DNA of 64,000 nucleotides from Bacteroidota bacterium (GTDB taxonomy: Bacteria; Bacteroidota; Ignavibacteria; Ignavibacteriales; Ignavibacteriaceae). Of the stretch, positions 1-8,975 are shown piece by piece. The stretch lies in contig JACZTL010000009.1 of NCBI GenBank assembly GCA_022573715.1, positions 29,752-93,751 of the forward strand, written 5' to 3'. A program made the position numbers and the translations under genes. The notes below the pieces were generated by a model. It saw nothing but the letters and a program-made list of their open reading frames with translations, did not search any database and had not been told where the DNA came from. Each line of letters opens with the position of its first letter. The first letter of the stretch is position 1.

Positions 1-333
1 AGGTAAAACCAATGTAACAGCTTCTGGGTCTAATTTTTCTATAAAGATTGAAGCCAGGCCAATGCAAGGTGCCGTATTTTTCCCAAACGGTTCAATTAAA
101 ATATTCTTTTCAGGTATGCTTTTTAGTTGTTTAACAATTTCATCTTTTTGAACTTTATTAGTTATAACAAAAATATTTTCCTTCTCAATTAATCCTTCCA
201 AACGCTCAACAGTATTTTGGATCATAGTTTTACCATTAAAAATTTTAAGAAGTTGTTTCGGTGTTTTTTCTTTGCTTCTTGGCCAGAACCTTGAACCCAC
301 ACCCCCGGCCATTACCACAGCATATAATTTCAT
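1..333 (-). CDS. manC: Mannose-1-phosphate guanylyltransferase, N-terminal part (cut by window edge)
   Basis: Makes GDP-mannose from mannose-1-phosphate and GTP in the cytoplasm, for cell-surface polysaccharide. The 111 visible codons begin at an ATG at 331-333 with MKLYAVVMAGG and carry the nucleotidyltransferase signature GGVGSRFWPRS at about residues 10-20, followed by KTPKQLL, which is typical of the ManC/GMP family. The later EPFGKNTAPCIGLA segment also fits that family. The gene runs off the left edge, so the C-terminal half and any fused isomerase domain cannot be judged. The next 262 bases (334-595) separate it from the following gene and contain no recognisable feature. Confidence 0.88.
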   Translation of the reverse strand, partial: MKLYAVVMAGGVGSRFWPRSKEKTPKQLLKIFNGKTMIQNTVERLEGLIEKENIFVITNKVQKDEIVKQLKSIPEKNILIEPFGKNTAPCIGLASIFIEKLDPEAVTLVLP

Positions 334-595
334 AATACTTTTATCCTTAAAAAATTGCTTTTCAACATAAAAATTTAATTTAGCTTAATCTATAAATTAT
401 GAAAGTATGAATGTATGTCCACCTTCGGTGTTTTATGGTTGTATGTTATGAACCCGTGAACAACCAAAAGAAACTTTTTTGTTAAATGATATTAGTATTT
501 TCCATCCATCCATTCAATCATACATTCTCTCTTAGCAATAATTTGCTATTAAATTCTTACTTAGTTTGATTAGAAACAAAAAGATTATTCTATAT

Positions 596-1450
596 TTATC
601 CTTCAATCTTAATTGATTTTATTTGACGACCGAATGACTCGGCTCTGTTTAAGTAACTTGTAATATCAACATCTTTTCCTTTTACTACAGCAACTATCAC
701 AATAAGACAAGCTCTCATAGATTCAACAATTTCTTTAGTCGGTGTTAATTCATTTGCCCTTATCAATAATAGCCCTTTAGCAACTATATTATTCATATTT
801 GATATTATTTCAAATCCCCTTTCTTCGGCTAAGTTTCCATTGCTTTCAAGTATCTCACAACATTTTATCAGTTCTTCAGGATCCGGATTGCTTACTAAAA
901 GAGTTTTTAATAGTTCATCTACGTTTTTTATCGGCTGTAAAATTGCTTCTTCAAAATTCTGGAATAATGTGCCTGGTTCCACAGGCTCATCTTCCATTAT
1001 TATTTTTTCTTTTAGTATATCTGTTTCTGATTTTTCAAAGTGAGATTCATCTGTATTTCTGCTTGTTATATTAATATTGTTATCAAAATCTTTTGTAAGA
1101 CCGTTTTCTCTTATCTTAGAGACAGTTTCTCTAAATGATGTCGGGTTCACTGCATCTAATAATCTACTCAGATCACTAATTAAATACTGGCTGTGCTCTT
1201 TGAACTTATCAGATATTTTTAATAAGTCTATGGTACCTTGTGACAAATACCTATAAATCTCATCTAACCGTATAGCAAATGTTGAAAGCTCTGTAGATGT
1301 TTTCATCAGCTTAATTTCTTTTTCTAAATTATCAGCTTTTGCAATGAGCTCACGTATAAGGCTAACTACTTCAATTTTTTGCGTATCAAGTCTTAGATTA
1401 TTTGAAGCAGCAGAAATACTTTGAATAATATATTGTTTTATAAAATCCAT
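596..1450 (-). CDS. Hypothetical helical protein
   Basis: A 284-residue protein that I do not recognise. It has no signal peptide or membrane segment. The N-terminal 110 residues are rich in Leu, Lys and Glu in a heptad-like pattern and look like a long helical bundle. A polar low-complexity linker (about 115-150, Asn/Asp/Ser/Glu-rich) leads to a second helical part with a hydrophobic stretch ACLIVIVAVVKG near residues 248-259, probably a buried helix. The start ATG abuts the stop codon of alr (1451-1453) with no gap, so the two are co-transcribed, which suggests but does not prove a cell-envelope link. Confidence 0.75.
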   Translation of the reverse strand: MDFIKQYIIQSISAASNNLRLDTQKIEVVSLIRELIAKADNLEKEIKLMKTSTELSTFAIRLDEIYRYLSQGTIDLLKISDKFKEHSQYLISDLSRLLDAVNPTSFRETVSKIRENGLTKDFDNNINITSRNTDESHFEKSETDILKEKIIMEDEPVEPGTLFQNFEEAILQPIKNVDELLKTLLVSNPDPEELIKCCEILESNGNLAEERGFEIISNMNNIVAKGLLLIRANELTPTKEIVESMRACLIVIVAVVKGKDVDITSYLNRAESFGRQIKSIKIEG

Positions 1451-2584
1451 TTATCGTTTATAAATCCTCGGTATTCTATTACTAATATTGCAGGTTATCT
1501 CATATGGAATAGTATCTATAGCTTTACACCAATCCCAAACACTAATATAATTATTTTTAACATTACCAAACATAATAACTTTATCACCAACTTTTATATC
1601 ATCGTTTTTAACGTTTATCATTACCCTGTCCATAGTAACAATACCGACTTGTTTATATTTCTTTCCTTTTATCAATACTTCCATTTTATTTGATAAACCC
1701 CTAGCAATACCATCAGCATATCCCAACGGAATGGAAACAATTTTTGTTTTTCGTTTTGCAGTATATTTTCTACCGTAACTTACAGTATCGCCTTTTTTAA
1801 TTTGCTTTGCAGAAGCTACTTTAGAATACAAACTCATAACGGGTTTTAATTTTATTGATTTGGATGTTTCAAGCGATGGATAATATCCGTAAAGTGAAAT
1901 CCCGGGACGAACCATATCAAGATATGAATTGGGAACATCAAGAATAGCTCCGCTGTTGGCGGCATGAGCTAATCCGTAAGTAATATTTATTTTTTTTAAT
2001 TCTTTTAATATATCTTCAAATCTTTTTAATTGTAAACGGGTAAAGGTTTTATCTGTTTCATCAGCACAGGCAAAGTGAGTATAAATACCGTCAATTATTA
2101 AAAAAATTTTCTTTTTAAGTTGATAAATAAAATCGATAGCTTCCTTTGTTCCAATTCCCAATCTATTCATACCGGTATCAACTTTTATATGAATTTTAAT
2201 TTTAGGTAGTATTTTGTTTTTATTCCCAATTTGCTTAAGGCCCCAATCGAGTATCCTTAAATGATCTAAACTAAAAACGGTAGCAATTAAATTATATTTG
2301 AACAATAGATGAACTTGATCTTTTGTAAATGGTTCAAATATTAGAATAGGCTGATTTATTTTTGCTTCTCTCAATTGTCTTCCTTCATTTGGGAATGCAA
2401 CTGAAAAATATTCCGGTTTATTTTTACCAAGTGATTCTAATAATGCAGCACATTCAATCATTCCGTGACCGTAAGCATCTGCCTTAACCACAGCCATAAT
2501 TTTAGTGTCTTTAATCTTCTTCCTAATGTTGAGGAAATTATATTTTAAATTAGAAAGATTTATAACTGCGTATGATGGGTGCAT
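1451..2584 (-). CDS. alr: Alanine racemase
   Basis: Interconverts L- and D-alanine with PLP, supplying D-Ala for peptidoglycan. The protein has 377 residues, normal for the family. Lys34 in AVVKADAYGHG is the PLP Schiff-base lysine, Tyr270 in VSYGRKY matches the second catalytic base, and MVRPGISLYGYYP (about 225-237) is the usual phosphate-binding region. The N-terminal TIM barrel is followed by the beta domain from about residue 250. It starts at ATG 2582-2584 and is directly followed by the unknown gene at 596-1450, with which it must share a transcript. Confidence 0.95.
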   Translation of the reverse strand: MHPSYAVINLSNLKYNFLNIRKKIKDTKIMAVVKADAYGHGMIECAALLESLGKNKPEYFSVAFPNEGRQLREAKINQPILIFEPFTKDQVHLLFKYNLIATVFSLDHLRILDWGLKQIGNKNKILPKIKIHIKVDTGMNRLGIGTKEAIDFIYQLKKKIFLIIDGIYTHFACADETDKTFTRLQLKRFEDILKELKKINITYGLAHAANSGAILDVPNSYLDMVRPGISLYGYYPSLETSKSIKLKPVMSLYSKVASAKQIKKGDTVSYGRKYTAKRKTKIVSIPLGYADGIARGLSNKMEVLIKGKKYKQVGIVTMDRVMINVKNDDIKVGDKVIMFGNVKNNYISVWDWCKAIDTIPYEITCNISNRIPRIYKR

Positions 2585-2662
2585 TAGTTTTATTTTTTAT
2601 TATTGTTAAAATATAATTTTAAATGAATAGAAAATCAATTTTATAAAAAATTCATTCTTAAA

Positions 2663-2983
2663 TTTTAAAAGTTCAATCCCTAAGGGATTGTCTTTTAGTG
2701 GTTGATAGCTTTGTTACAAACGTTTATTCCCTTCCTAACACCAGGCAAGCCTAACGGGAATGATTTTTTTAACTTGTTATCCTGTGCTACTGAAAGAACT
2801 GATTCATAAAATTTATCCCTTAAAGAGAATAAGATTTTACTTGTTATTCTGTACCATTGAAAATATTGTTATAAAAAGTTTATCAATCCCAGAGGGATTG
2901 AATGTTTGTAACTCTCTGTATCTCTCAACTCCGTTAGGCCAGCCTCCGGTAGGCATGAGTTGAACTTACAAGCAATAAGTTAC
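2663..2983. repeat. Palindrome-rich REP block, copy A
   Basis: An AT-rich block made of short hairpins. It includes CAATCCC-TAA-GGGATTG at 2674-2690, an ATTCCC/GGGAAT palindrome at 2726-2761 and CAATCCC/GGGATTG at 2884-2900. It aligns along its length with copy B at 3541-3821: the two share the AGTTCAATCCCTA start, the CTTGTT and GAAAGAACTG segments and the AATAAGTTAC end. Copy A carries two extra inserts of 20 and 19 nt relative to the simple palindromes (2732-2751 and 2939-2957). The last bases include the stop codon of the transposase remnant at 2980-3440. Confidence 0.8.
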
Positions 2984-3440
2984 TCTACATCATCAAAAAT
3001 AAATTTCTCATTATATACAACTTCAAATTTATTTAACATTTCTACATACTCTTCTCTGAATGTTTTTTTCCTATGATGCTTTTCCTGATTTACAATATAC
3101 TTTATAACTTTGTCTAACTGTGAACGTGAATATGAAAATGCACCATAGCCCTTTTGCCAGCTAAATTTTCCCCTCAGCCATTTCTGCTCGTTGATAAAAT
3201 TCGTTGAACATCTTTTAACTTCCTTAACAAGCTCTGATAAAGCCTCCGCAGGATTCAACTAATTAGAAAATAAATGTGGTTAGATACTCCATTTATTGAG
3301 ATCAGCTTATGTTTTTTGTTTCTAAATTATCCCGGTTATGTATTTGTACAGATTTTCTTTTTTCTCTTTGGGTATCAAACAATGCTGCCTTTTACGACTA
3401 TTACAATTTGAATGTAGATTTGTGTATAAGTGTTAGCCAT
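2980..3440 (-). pseudogene. REP-associated tyrosine (IS200-like Y1) transposase, frameshifted remnant
   Basis: Reading from ATG 3438-3440, the first frame gives MANTYTQIYIQIV.VVKG. The sequence then shifts frame to LIPKEKKENLYKYITGII, meets a TAG, shifts to NKKHKLISINGVSNHIYFLI, and shifts again to LNPAEALSELVKEVKR and the long C-terminal block WQKGYGAFSYSRSQLDKVIKYI. All of these blocks are collinear with Y1/HUH transposases of the REP-associated (RAYT) group. The HUH motif, normally HIH, reads HIY here, so a metal-binding histidine is also lost. The catalytic Tyr region survives (GYGAFSYS, NQEKHHRKKTF). With at least three frame breaks the gene is dead. An open frame from TTG at 3256-3258 covers only the last 92 residues. 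It is flanked by direct REP blocks, which fits a RAYT with its own repeats. Confidence 0.88.
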
Positions 3441-3540
3441 ATTAGAGCACCTGTAGTGTTCAGAACTTATTTTAAGAAACCTTTAATCACAAAATAGAAT
3501 AATTATTGTAAATAAATATATAGAAAAATCGATTTTGATA

Positions 3541-3821
3541 TTTTCAAAGTTCAATCCCTACGGGATTGTTTTTTAGTGATTGATATCTTTATTTACAAAT
3601 ATTTATTCCCTAACGGGAATGTTTTTTTACTTGTTTCCTGAGGCTTTGAAAGAACTGTTTTATAAAACTTATCAATCCCGGAGAGATTAATAAGTTTGTA
3701 ATATGGTAAACACTGTGGGTTCATCAATACCATAGGGATTGAATATTAGTAATAAAGAAAGATACTTTCTGCATCTCTCAACAGTGTAGTGTAGGAGTTG
3801 AATTTTTAATAAATAAGTTAC
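3541..3821. repeat. Palindrome-rich REP block, copy B
   Basis: Second, direct copy of the block at 2663-2983, lying upstream of the dead transposase. It holds CAATCCCTACGGGATTG (near 3552-3568), ATTCCC-TAAC-GGGAAT at 3605-3620, an imperfect CAATCCC/AGATTA unit and a GAGTTG end, finishing with AATAAGTTAC at 3812-3821. It preserves the uninterrupted form of the ATTCCC/GGGAAT hairpin that is split by an insert in copy A. No gene is seen between 3441 and 3941. Confidence 0.8.
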
Positions 3822-3878
3822 GATTCATTTCCAAAAAAAAATAATTTTTAATAATTGCCTTACAATATTTAAGTTTTC

Positions 3879-3907
3879 TTGACATTACTAAAAGGTAGTG
3901 TTAATTT
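3879..3907 (+). promoter_or_regulatory. Sigma-70-like promoter of the nuo operon
   Basis: TTGACA at 3879-3884 and TAATTT at 3902-3907 are separated by 17 bases, upstream of nuoA (ATG 3942). This gives an expected leader of about 28 nt. An ACTA-N5-TAGT inverted repeat lies in the spacer (about 3887-3899) and could be an operator, but this is only a pattern. The match to the canonical -35 is exact. Confidence 0.6.
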
Positions 3908-3941
3908 TTTATGGTAAAAAAAATAATTTATTATATAGTTA

Positions 3942-4361
3942 ATGTTAACTGAATTCGGTAAAATTTTTGTATTTATTTTAGTTGCAATTTTTTTTGTAAC
4001 TGTTTCAGTTTTTGTAGCAAAACTATTAAGACCTTCTAGACCTACCTACGAAAAACAATTAACCTACGAATGTGGTGAAGATACCATCGGCTCACCTTGG
4101 GTGCAATTCAATATAAGATTTTATGTTGTTGCTTTGATATTCTTAATCTTTGATGTTGAAATTGTCTTATTAATTCCTTGGGCTTATGTATATAAAACTT
4201 TCGGCATAGGTGGTTATTTGGTTGGTGCAATATTTTTGATTTTACTCGGATTAGGTATGGCGTATGAATGGAGAAAGGGTGATCTTGAATGGTCCCGTCC
4301 TCCATTACCAAAATTAAAAGTTAATAAAAAGAAACTATTCCAAATAGAAAAATCTGAATAG
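3942..4361 (+). CDS. nuoA: NADH-quinone oxidoreductase subunit A
   Basis: Small membrane subunit of complex I at the junction of the peripheral and membrane arms. The 139 residues contain three hydrophobic helices (about 7-29, 60-85, 90-112). The hallmark loop YECGEDTIGSPWVQFNIRFY lies between helices 1 and 2 and includes the conserved Cys of the quinone-site loop. First gene of an 11-gene nuo operon, 6 bases before nuoB. A strong promoter lies just upstream. Confidence 0.96.
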   Translation: MLTEFGKIFVFILVAIFFVTVSVFVAKLLRPSRPTYEKQLTYECGEDTIGSPWVQFNIRFYVVALIFLIFDVEIVLLIPWAYVYKTFGIGGYLVGAIFLILLGLGMAYEWRKGDLEWSRPPLPKLKVNKKKLFQIEKSE

Positions 4362-4367
4362 GTATTT

Positions 4368-4859
4368 ATGGGTTTATTAGACAAACAGTTTGCAGATAAT
4401 AACATTATTATAACAAAAGTAGATGACTTACTTAATTGGGCACGTCTATCTTCGCTCTGGCAGATTGGTTTCGGTTTAGCTTGTTGTGCTATAGAAATGA
4501 TGGCAACCTCAGCCTCTCACTATGACTTTGACAGATTCGGTGTTATACCAAGACCATCACCAAGACAGTCAGATGTAATAATTGTTTCCGGTACTGTTAC
4601 ATTAAAAATGGCTATCAGAATAAAAAGGCTTTACGAACAAATGCCCGACCCAAAATATGTTATATCTATGGGAAGCTGTTCTAATTGCGGAGGTCCTTAT
4701 TGGGAACACGGATATCACGTACTAAAAGGTGTTGACAGAATCATTCCGGTTGATGTTTACGTACCGGGTTGTCCTCCCCGTCCGGAAGCTTTATTAGAAG
4801 GATTAATGAAATTACAAGAAAAAATAAGACATGAATCATTAGTAAAAAAATCGGCATGA
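4368..4859 (+). CDS. nuoB: NADH-quinone oxidoreductase subunit B
   Basis: Carries the N2 [4Fe-4S] cluster that hands electrons to quinone. The 163 residues show the cluster ligands as the tandem Cys39-Cys40 ([10 protein letters not shown]), Cys104 in MGSCSNCGG and Cys135 in [11 protein letters not shown]. Peripheral arm subunit, soluble. Its stop overlaps the nuoC start (ATGA at 4856-4859), indicating translational coupling. Confidence 0.97.
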   Translation: MGLLDKQFADNNIIITKVDDLLNWARLSSLWQIGFGLACCAIEMMATSASHYDFDRFGVIPRPSPRQSDVIIVSGTVTLKMAIRIKRLYEQMPDPKYVISMGSCSNCGGPYWEHGYHVLKGVDRIIPVDVYVPGCPPRPEALLEGLMKLQEKIRHESLVKKSA

Positions 4860-5383
4860 CAGAAAAAGAAATTTTTGAAATATTAAAAGAAAAGTTCTGT
4901 GAAACTATAATTGAATTTGTTGAAGCAGAAGCGGGTGAAAACTATATAAAAGTTAACCCTCTTGAAATTGATAAAGTCTGCTCTTTTCTTTTTATTGATA
5001 ATATTCTTCAATTTGATTCATTGATGAATTTATCAGCTGTAGATGATGCAAATGGTGAAAAGAAAACTGAAGAAGATGGCTCATTTGAATATATAGGTGG
5101 TACTTTAAGTGTTTTTTACCATTTAGAATCAACTGATAAGAGACACAAAATAACTTTAGGAACAACCGTAGAGAAAGATAAACCGGATGTTGTTTCGGTT
5201 ACCGATGTTTGGGAGCACGCTAATTGGCACGAACGAGAAGCTTTTGATTTATTAGGAATCAACTTTTTAAACCATCCTGATTTAAGACGAATATTAATGC
5301 CTTATGACTGGGATGCCGGATATCCACTAAGAAAAGACTATAAAGACCCTGATTATTATCAAGGGATGAAGGTACCTTATTAA
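4856..5383 (+). CDS. nuoC: NADH-quinone oxidoreductase subunit C
   Basis: A 30 kDa-type peripheral subunit of 175 residues, with no cofactor expected. The family signature is visible as [19 protein letters not shown] followed by [13 protein letters not shown] (about 119-156) and a C-terminal YPLRKDY. A charged insert KKTEEDG near residue 62 falls in a variable loop. Separate from nuoD here, whereas some enterobacteria have a nuoCD fusion. Overlaps nuoB by 4 bases and precedes nuoD by 28. Confidence 0.95.
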   Translation: MTEKEIFEILKEKFCETIIEFVEAEAGENYIKVNPLEIDKVCSFLFIDNILQFDSLMNLSAVDDANGEKKTEEDGSFEYIGGTLSVFYHLESTDKRHKITLGTTVEKDKPDVVSVTDVWEHANWHEREAFDLLGINFLNHPDLRRILMPYDWDAGYPLRKDYKDPDYYQGMKVPY

Positions 5384-5411
5384 AAATTGAATTGAGCAGT
5401 ATTGAGAAAAT

Positions 5412-6527
5412 ATGGCTTTAAAAACTGAAGAAATGACGCTCAATTTGGGTCCTCAACATCCATCTACCCACGGAGTACTCCGCTTAGAACTTAAGTTAGA
5501 CGGTGAATTTATTGTTGACGTAATACCCCATATCGGTTATCTCCATCGTTGTTTTGAAAAACACGCCGAAGCAATGACATATCCTCAGATTATTCCTTAT
5601 ACTGATAGAATGGATTACCTTGCTTCTATGTATAATGAATTCGGATACGTAGTAACAGTAGAAAAATTACTTGGTTTGGAAGTACCTGAAAGAGTTGAAT
5701 ACATCAGGGTCATTATGGGTGAACTTCAAAGAATAGCTTCTCATCTTGTTGCATTAGGCACATACGGTGCTGATATTGGTGCAATCACTCCATTTCTATT
5801 TTGTTTTAGAGACAGAGAGAAAATCTTAAGCCTTTTTGAAATGACTTCCGGAGCAAGACTTCTTTACAATTATATTTGGATCGGAGGAGTTGCTCGCGAT
5901 CTTCCTCCTGATTTCCTTAGACTCACTAAAGAATTTATTGTATACTTCAGACCTAAGATTAAGGAATTAAATGACTTACTGACATTTAATAAAATTTTTA
6001 TTGAAAGAACTGCTAACATAGGAATACTTCCTAAAGATGTAGCAGTAAACTATGGTATTACAGGACCTATGTTACGTGCTTCTGGAATGAAGTGGGATTT
6101 AAGAAAAGATGATACTTATTCAGTCTATAATAAATTCGATTTTGATATACCCGTGGGTGAAGGTAGGATGGGAACTGTTGGTGATTGTTGGGATAGGTAT
6201 TTTGTTCGTATACTTGAAATGGAACAAAGCCTAAAAATAATTGAACAGGCAATTAACCAAATTCCTGATGGTGATGTAACCTCAGCAATTCCAAAAAGAG
6301 TAAAACCACCGGTTGGACAGGTTTATGTAAGAGTAGAAAATCCAAGGGGTGAATTAGGATATTTTATTGTTAGTGACGGTACATTAAATCCAAAAAGAAT
6401 AAAGGTACGAGCTCCTTCTTTCGTTAACTTAGCAGTAATTAGTAAACTTTGTAATGGACATATGATAGCTGATGTAATTGCTATACTTGGTAGTATTGAT
6501 ATTGTTTTGGGTGAGGTAGACAGATGA
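5412..6527 (+). CDS. nuoD: NADH-quinone oxidoreductase subunit D
   Basis: A 49 kDa-type subunit that forms the quinone-binding cavity with NuoB. At 371 residues it is near the short end of the family. It has the N-terminal [14 protein letters not shown] motif (11-24) with the quinone-site His, [11 protein letters not shown] (43-53), the tyrosine of [11 protein letters not shown], and the C-terminal [12 protein letters not shown]. The last codons overlap nuoH (ATGA). Confidence 0.97.
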   Translation: MALKTEEMTLNLGPQHPSTHGVLRLELKLDGEFIVDVIPHIGYLHRCFEKHAEAMTYPQIIPYTDRMDYLASMYNEFGYVVTVEKLLGLEVPERVEYIRVIMGELQRIASHLVALGTYGADIGAITPFLFCFRDREKILSLFEMTSGARLLYNYIWIGGVARDLPPDFLRLTKEFIVYFRPKIKELNDLLTFNKIFIERTANIGILPKDVAVNYGITGPMLRASGMKWDLRKDDTYSVYNKFDFDIPVGEGRMGTVGDCWDRYFVRILEMEQSLKIIEQAINQIPDGDVTSAIPKRVKPPVGQVYVRVENPRGELGYFIVSDGTLNPKRIKVRAPSFVNLAVISKLCNGHMIADVIAILGSIDIVLGEVDR

Positions 6528-7597
6528 TTTTTGATTTTTTTACAAAATTAACCGGAAGTGAAATATCTGCATCCATAATAAGTGCATTACTACCATTATT
6601 CTTATTTGTACTGCCTTTTGCACTTATTGCTGTATTATTAGAAAGAAAGGTTTCTGCACATATACAGGACAGACTTGGACCAATGAGAGTAGGATATCAT
6701 GGAATCTTACAAACTTTAGCCGATATACTTAAACTAATACAGAAAGAAGACATTATAGCGGATTCAAATGATAAACCTCTTTTTAATATTGCACCTGTAT
6801 TAGTATTTGCAGGTAGCTATGCTGTCTTTGCTGCGATTCCGTTTACAAGCTCTTATATCGGTAGTAATATAAATTTAGGTCTATTTTACATTATTGGTAT
6901 TTCAGGGATTGTAGTTATTGGAATTTTAATGGCTGGTTGGGCATCCAATAATAAATACACTCTTTTGGGTGCAATGAGATCAGCGGCTCAACTGATAAGT
7001 TACGAAATTCCAACACTTATGATTGTAGTGACTATATTAATGATAACCGGAACACTTAATCTTAATGAATTGACAGAAATGCAGTCGGGTTTCTTTTGGA
7101 ATTGGATGATATTCGGTGGTCAAGCTACCGGAATTGCTAAGATTTTATTAATACCATTTATGATTGTTGGTTTCGTGGTTATTTATATCAGCACTTTAGC
7201 AGAAGTAAACAGAACTCCGTTTGATATTTCCGAAGCAGAATCAGAATTAGTTTCAGGTTATCATACCGAATACTCCGGAATGAAATTTGCAATATTCTTT
7301 TTAGCAGAATATGCAAATATGTTTGCTGTTTCAGCAATTGTAGTGGTATTATTTTTTGGAGGTTACCTGTCGCCAATAGGTTATTTGGGTAATACACTAG
7401 GTTTACCTTGGCTTATTCCCGTGGAACAATTATTATGGTTTACTTTTAAGGGGGTTGCATTTGTCCTTGTACAAATGTGGTTACGCTGGACTTTACCAAG
7501 ATTAAGAGTTGATCAACTTATGGCTATTTGCTGGAAATATTTAATACCAATTGCATTTGTAAACCTGTTAATAGTCGGTCTTATAACTTTGATATAA
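6524..7597 (+). CDS. nuoH: NADH-quinone oxidoreductase subunit H
   Basis: Membrane subunit of 357 residues with about eight helices that links the quinone site to the proton-pumping arm. Diagnostic segments are [21 protein letters not shown] near residue 37 and the acidic loop [24 protein letters not shown] near 226-250. The start ATG overlaps the nuoD stop, and nuoI follows after 4 bases. Confidence 0.97.
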   Translation: MIFDFFTKLTGSEISASIISALLPLFLFVLPFALIAVLLERKVSAHIQDRLGPMRVGYHGILQTLADILKLIQKEDIIADSNDKPLFNIAPVLVFAGSYAVFAAIPFTSSYIGSNINLGLFYIIGISGIVVIGILMAGWASNNKYTLLGAMRSAAQLISYEIPTLMIVVTILMITGTLNLNELTEMQSGFFWNWMIFGGQATGIAKILLIPFMIVGFVVIYISTLAEVNRTPFDISEAESELVSGYHTEYSGMKFAIFFLAEYANMFAVSAIVVVLFFGGYLSPIGYLGNTLGLPWLIPVEQLLWFTFKGVAFVLVQMWLRWTLPRLRVDQLMAICWKYLIPIAFVNLLIVGLITLI

Positions 7598-7601
7598 TTG
7601 A

Positions 7602-8162
7602 ATGAAAGAATATTTCAATAACATATACCTTGCATTTTCAACAATATTTATTGGTATGATGGTAACATTTAAACATTTATTTGTACCTGCGGTTACAATT
7701 CAATACCCCAATGTTAAACCACAATTGCCTTCAAGAGAAAGGAACAGGCTCTATGTTAATATGGATGATTGTATAGGTTGTGACCAATGTGCAAGAGCCT
7801 GTCCGGTTAATTGTATTGAAATTGAAACAGTAAAATCTATTCCTGGTGAAGATTTAGGACAAACAACCAACGGAAAGAGAAAAGCTCTTTGGGTTACAAA
7901 ATTTGATATTGATATAGCAAAATGTTTTTACTGCGAATTATGTGTTTTCCCCTGCCCTACTGATTGTATTTATATGACAGACGTTTATGAGTTTTCGGAA
8001 TTTGAAAGAGATAATTTGATTTACGATTTTGTTCCCCTAACCGAAGAAGAAAGAATAGAGAAAAAAGAAAACCATGAAAAATTTATGGCTGAAAAAGCTG
8101 CACAAAAAGAAGCTGAATTAAAAGCAAAAGAAAGCAAAAATAATTCACAAGATAAAAAGTAA
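7602..8162 (+). CDS. nuoI: NADH-quinone oxidoreductase subunit I
   Basis: Peripheral ferredoxin-like subunit with two [4Fe-4S] clusters. The ligands are Cys57, 60, 63, 67 with Cys71, and Cys108, 111, 114, 118 with Cys122. The protein has 186 residues. Its C-terminal 40 residues form a charged Lys/Glu/Ala-rich tail that lies outside the usual domain. With nuoEFG absent from the operon, this subunit is the likely entry point for electrons from an external donor such as reduced ferredoxin, by analogy to other 11-subunit complexes. Confidence 0.96.
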   Translation: MKEYFNNIYLAFSTIFIGMMVTFKHLFVPAVTIQYPNVKPQLPSRERNRLYVNMDDCIGCDQCARACPVNCIEIETVKSIPGEDLGQTTNGKRKALWVTKFDIDIAKCFYCELCVFPCPTDCIYMTDVYEFSEFERDNLIYDFVPLTEEERIEKKENHEKFMAEKAAQKEAELKAKESKNNSQDKK

Positions 8163-8163
8163 A

Positions 8164-8652
8164 ATGACTGTTTATGATATCATATTCTATTTATTTGCAC
8201 TAATTACGGTTGGTTCTGCATTCTTTGTGGTCACCTTAAGAAATATTGTATATTCAGCATTCTTCTTGCTATTTACACTATTCGGCGTTGCAGGACTTTT
8301 TGTACTTCTTAGTGCAGATTTTATTGCTGTTGTTCAACTTGTTATTTATGTAGGTGCAATTCTTGTGCTCCTCTTATTTGGTGTAATGTTAACTCACAAT
8401 ATTACACAAGTTCAAATAAAGACAGGTACTTTGCAAATAATTCCATCAGCAATTGCTGTTTTAATTTTAGCGTTTTCATTGATTAAAATTTTCTTAAATA
8501 CAAACTGGAAGACAGTTCCACTTACGGTTCAATCATCTTCAGTGGAGGGTTTGGGTGTATTGTTACTGAACCAATATTCTGTTGTTTTTGAACTTATAGG
8601 AATATTATTATTGATAGCTCTAATCGGTGCGGCATCTATGGCGCGGAGGTAA
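8164..8652 (+). CDS. nuoJ: NADH-quinone oxidoreductase subunit J
   Basis: Membrane subunit of 162 residues with five predicted helices. Diagnostic segments are NIVYSAFFLLFTLFGVAGLF (23-42) and QLVIYVGAILVLLLFGVML (57-75), which includes the pi-bulge helix region. It starts 1 base after nuoI and precedes nuoK by 11. Part of the antiporter-associated membrane arm. Confidence 0.95.
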   Translation: MTVYDIIFYLFALITVGSAFFVVTLRNIVYSAFFLLFTLFGVAGLFVLLSADFIAVVQLVIYVGAILVLLLFGVMLTHNITQVQIKTGTLQIIPSAIAVLILAFSLIKIFLNTNWKTVPLTVQSSSVEGLGVLLLNQYSVVFELIGILLLIALIGAASMARR

Positions 8653-8663
8653 TAAATATTATT

Positions 8664-8975
8664 ATGATACACATTGGCTTATATCATTATTTAATAATCA
8701 GTTCTTTATTGTTCTGCTTAGGTATTTTTGCCGTTATTACACGGAAAAATGGAATTATGGTTCTGATGGGTATTGAACTGATATTAAATTCAGCTAATAT
8801 AAATTTTGTGGCTTTTGCTAGATATGGCAATTTCGGAAACTCAGGACAGTTAACTGCTTTGTTTGTCATTATTTTAGCTGCAGCAGAAGCAGCAATTGCC
8901 ATGGCAATAGTTTTGAATATTTATAAAATGTTTACTAATATAAATATAGATGAAATAGACACTCTAAAAGATTAA
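8664..8975 (+). CDS. nuoK: NADH-quinone oxidoreductase subunit K
   Basis: MrpC-like membrane subunit of 103 residues with three helices. The family-specific GIMVLMGIELILNSANINFV (30-49) contains the conserved membrane Glu, and the second helix has AAAEAAIAMAIVLN with the second Glu. Both are proton-channel residues in the family. The stop codon overlaps the nuoL start by one base (TAATG). Confidence 0.96.
   Translation: MIHIGLYHYLIISSLLFCLGIFAVITRKNGIMVLMGIELILNSANINFVAFARYGNFGNSGQLTALFVIILAAAEAAIAMAIVLNIYKMFTNINIDEIDTLKD

Noticed and set aside
3309..3497. 62-codon plus-strand frame between the REP blocks
   Set aside because: Antisense to the decayed transposase, whose collinear fragments explain the sequence.
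2663..3821. CRISPR array
   Set aside because: Repeats are palindromic, unevenly spaced and diverged; no regular spacer-repeat pattern or cas genes.
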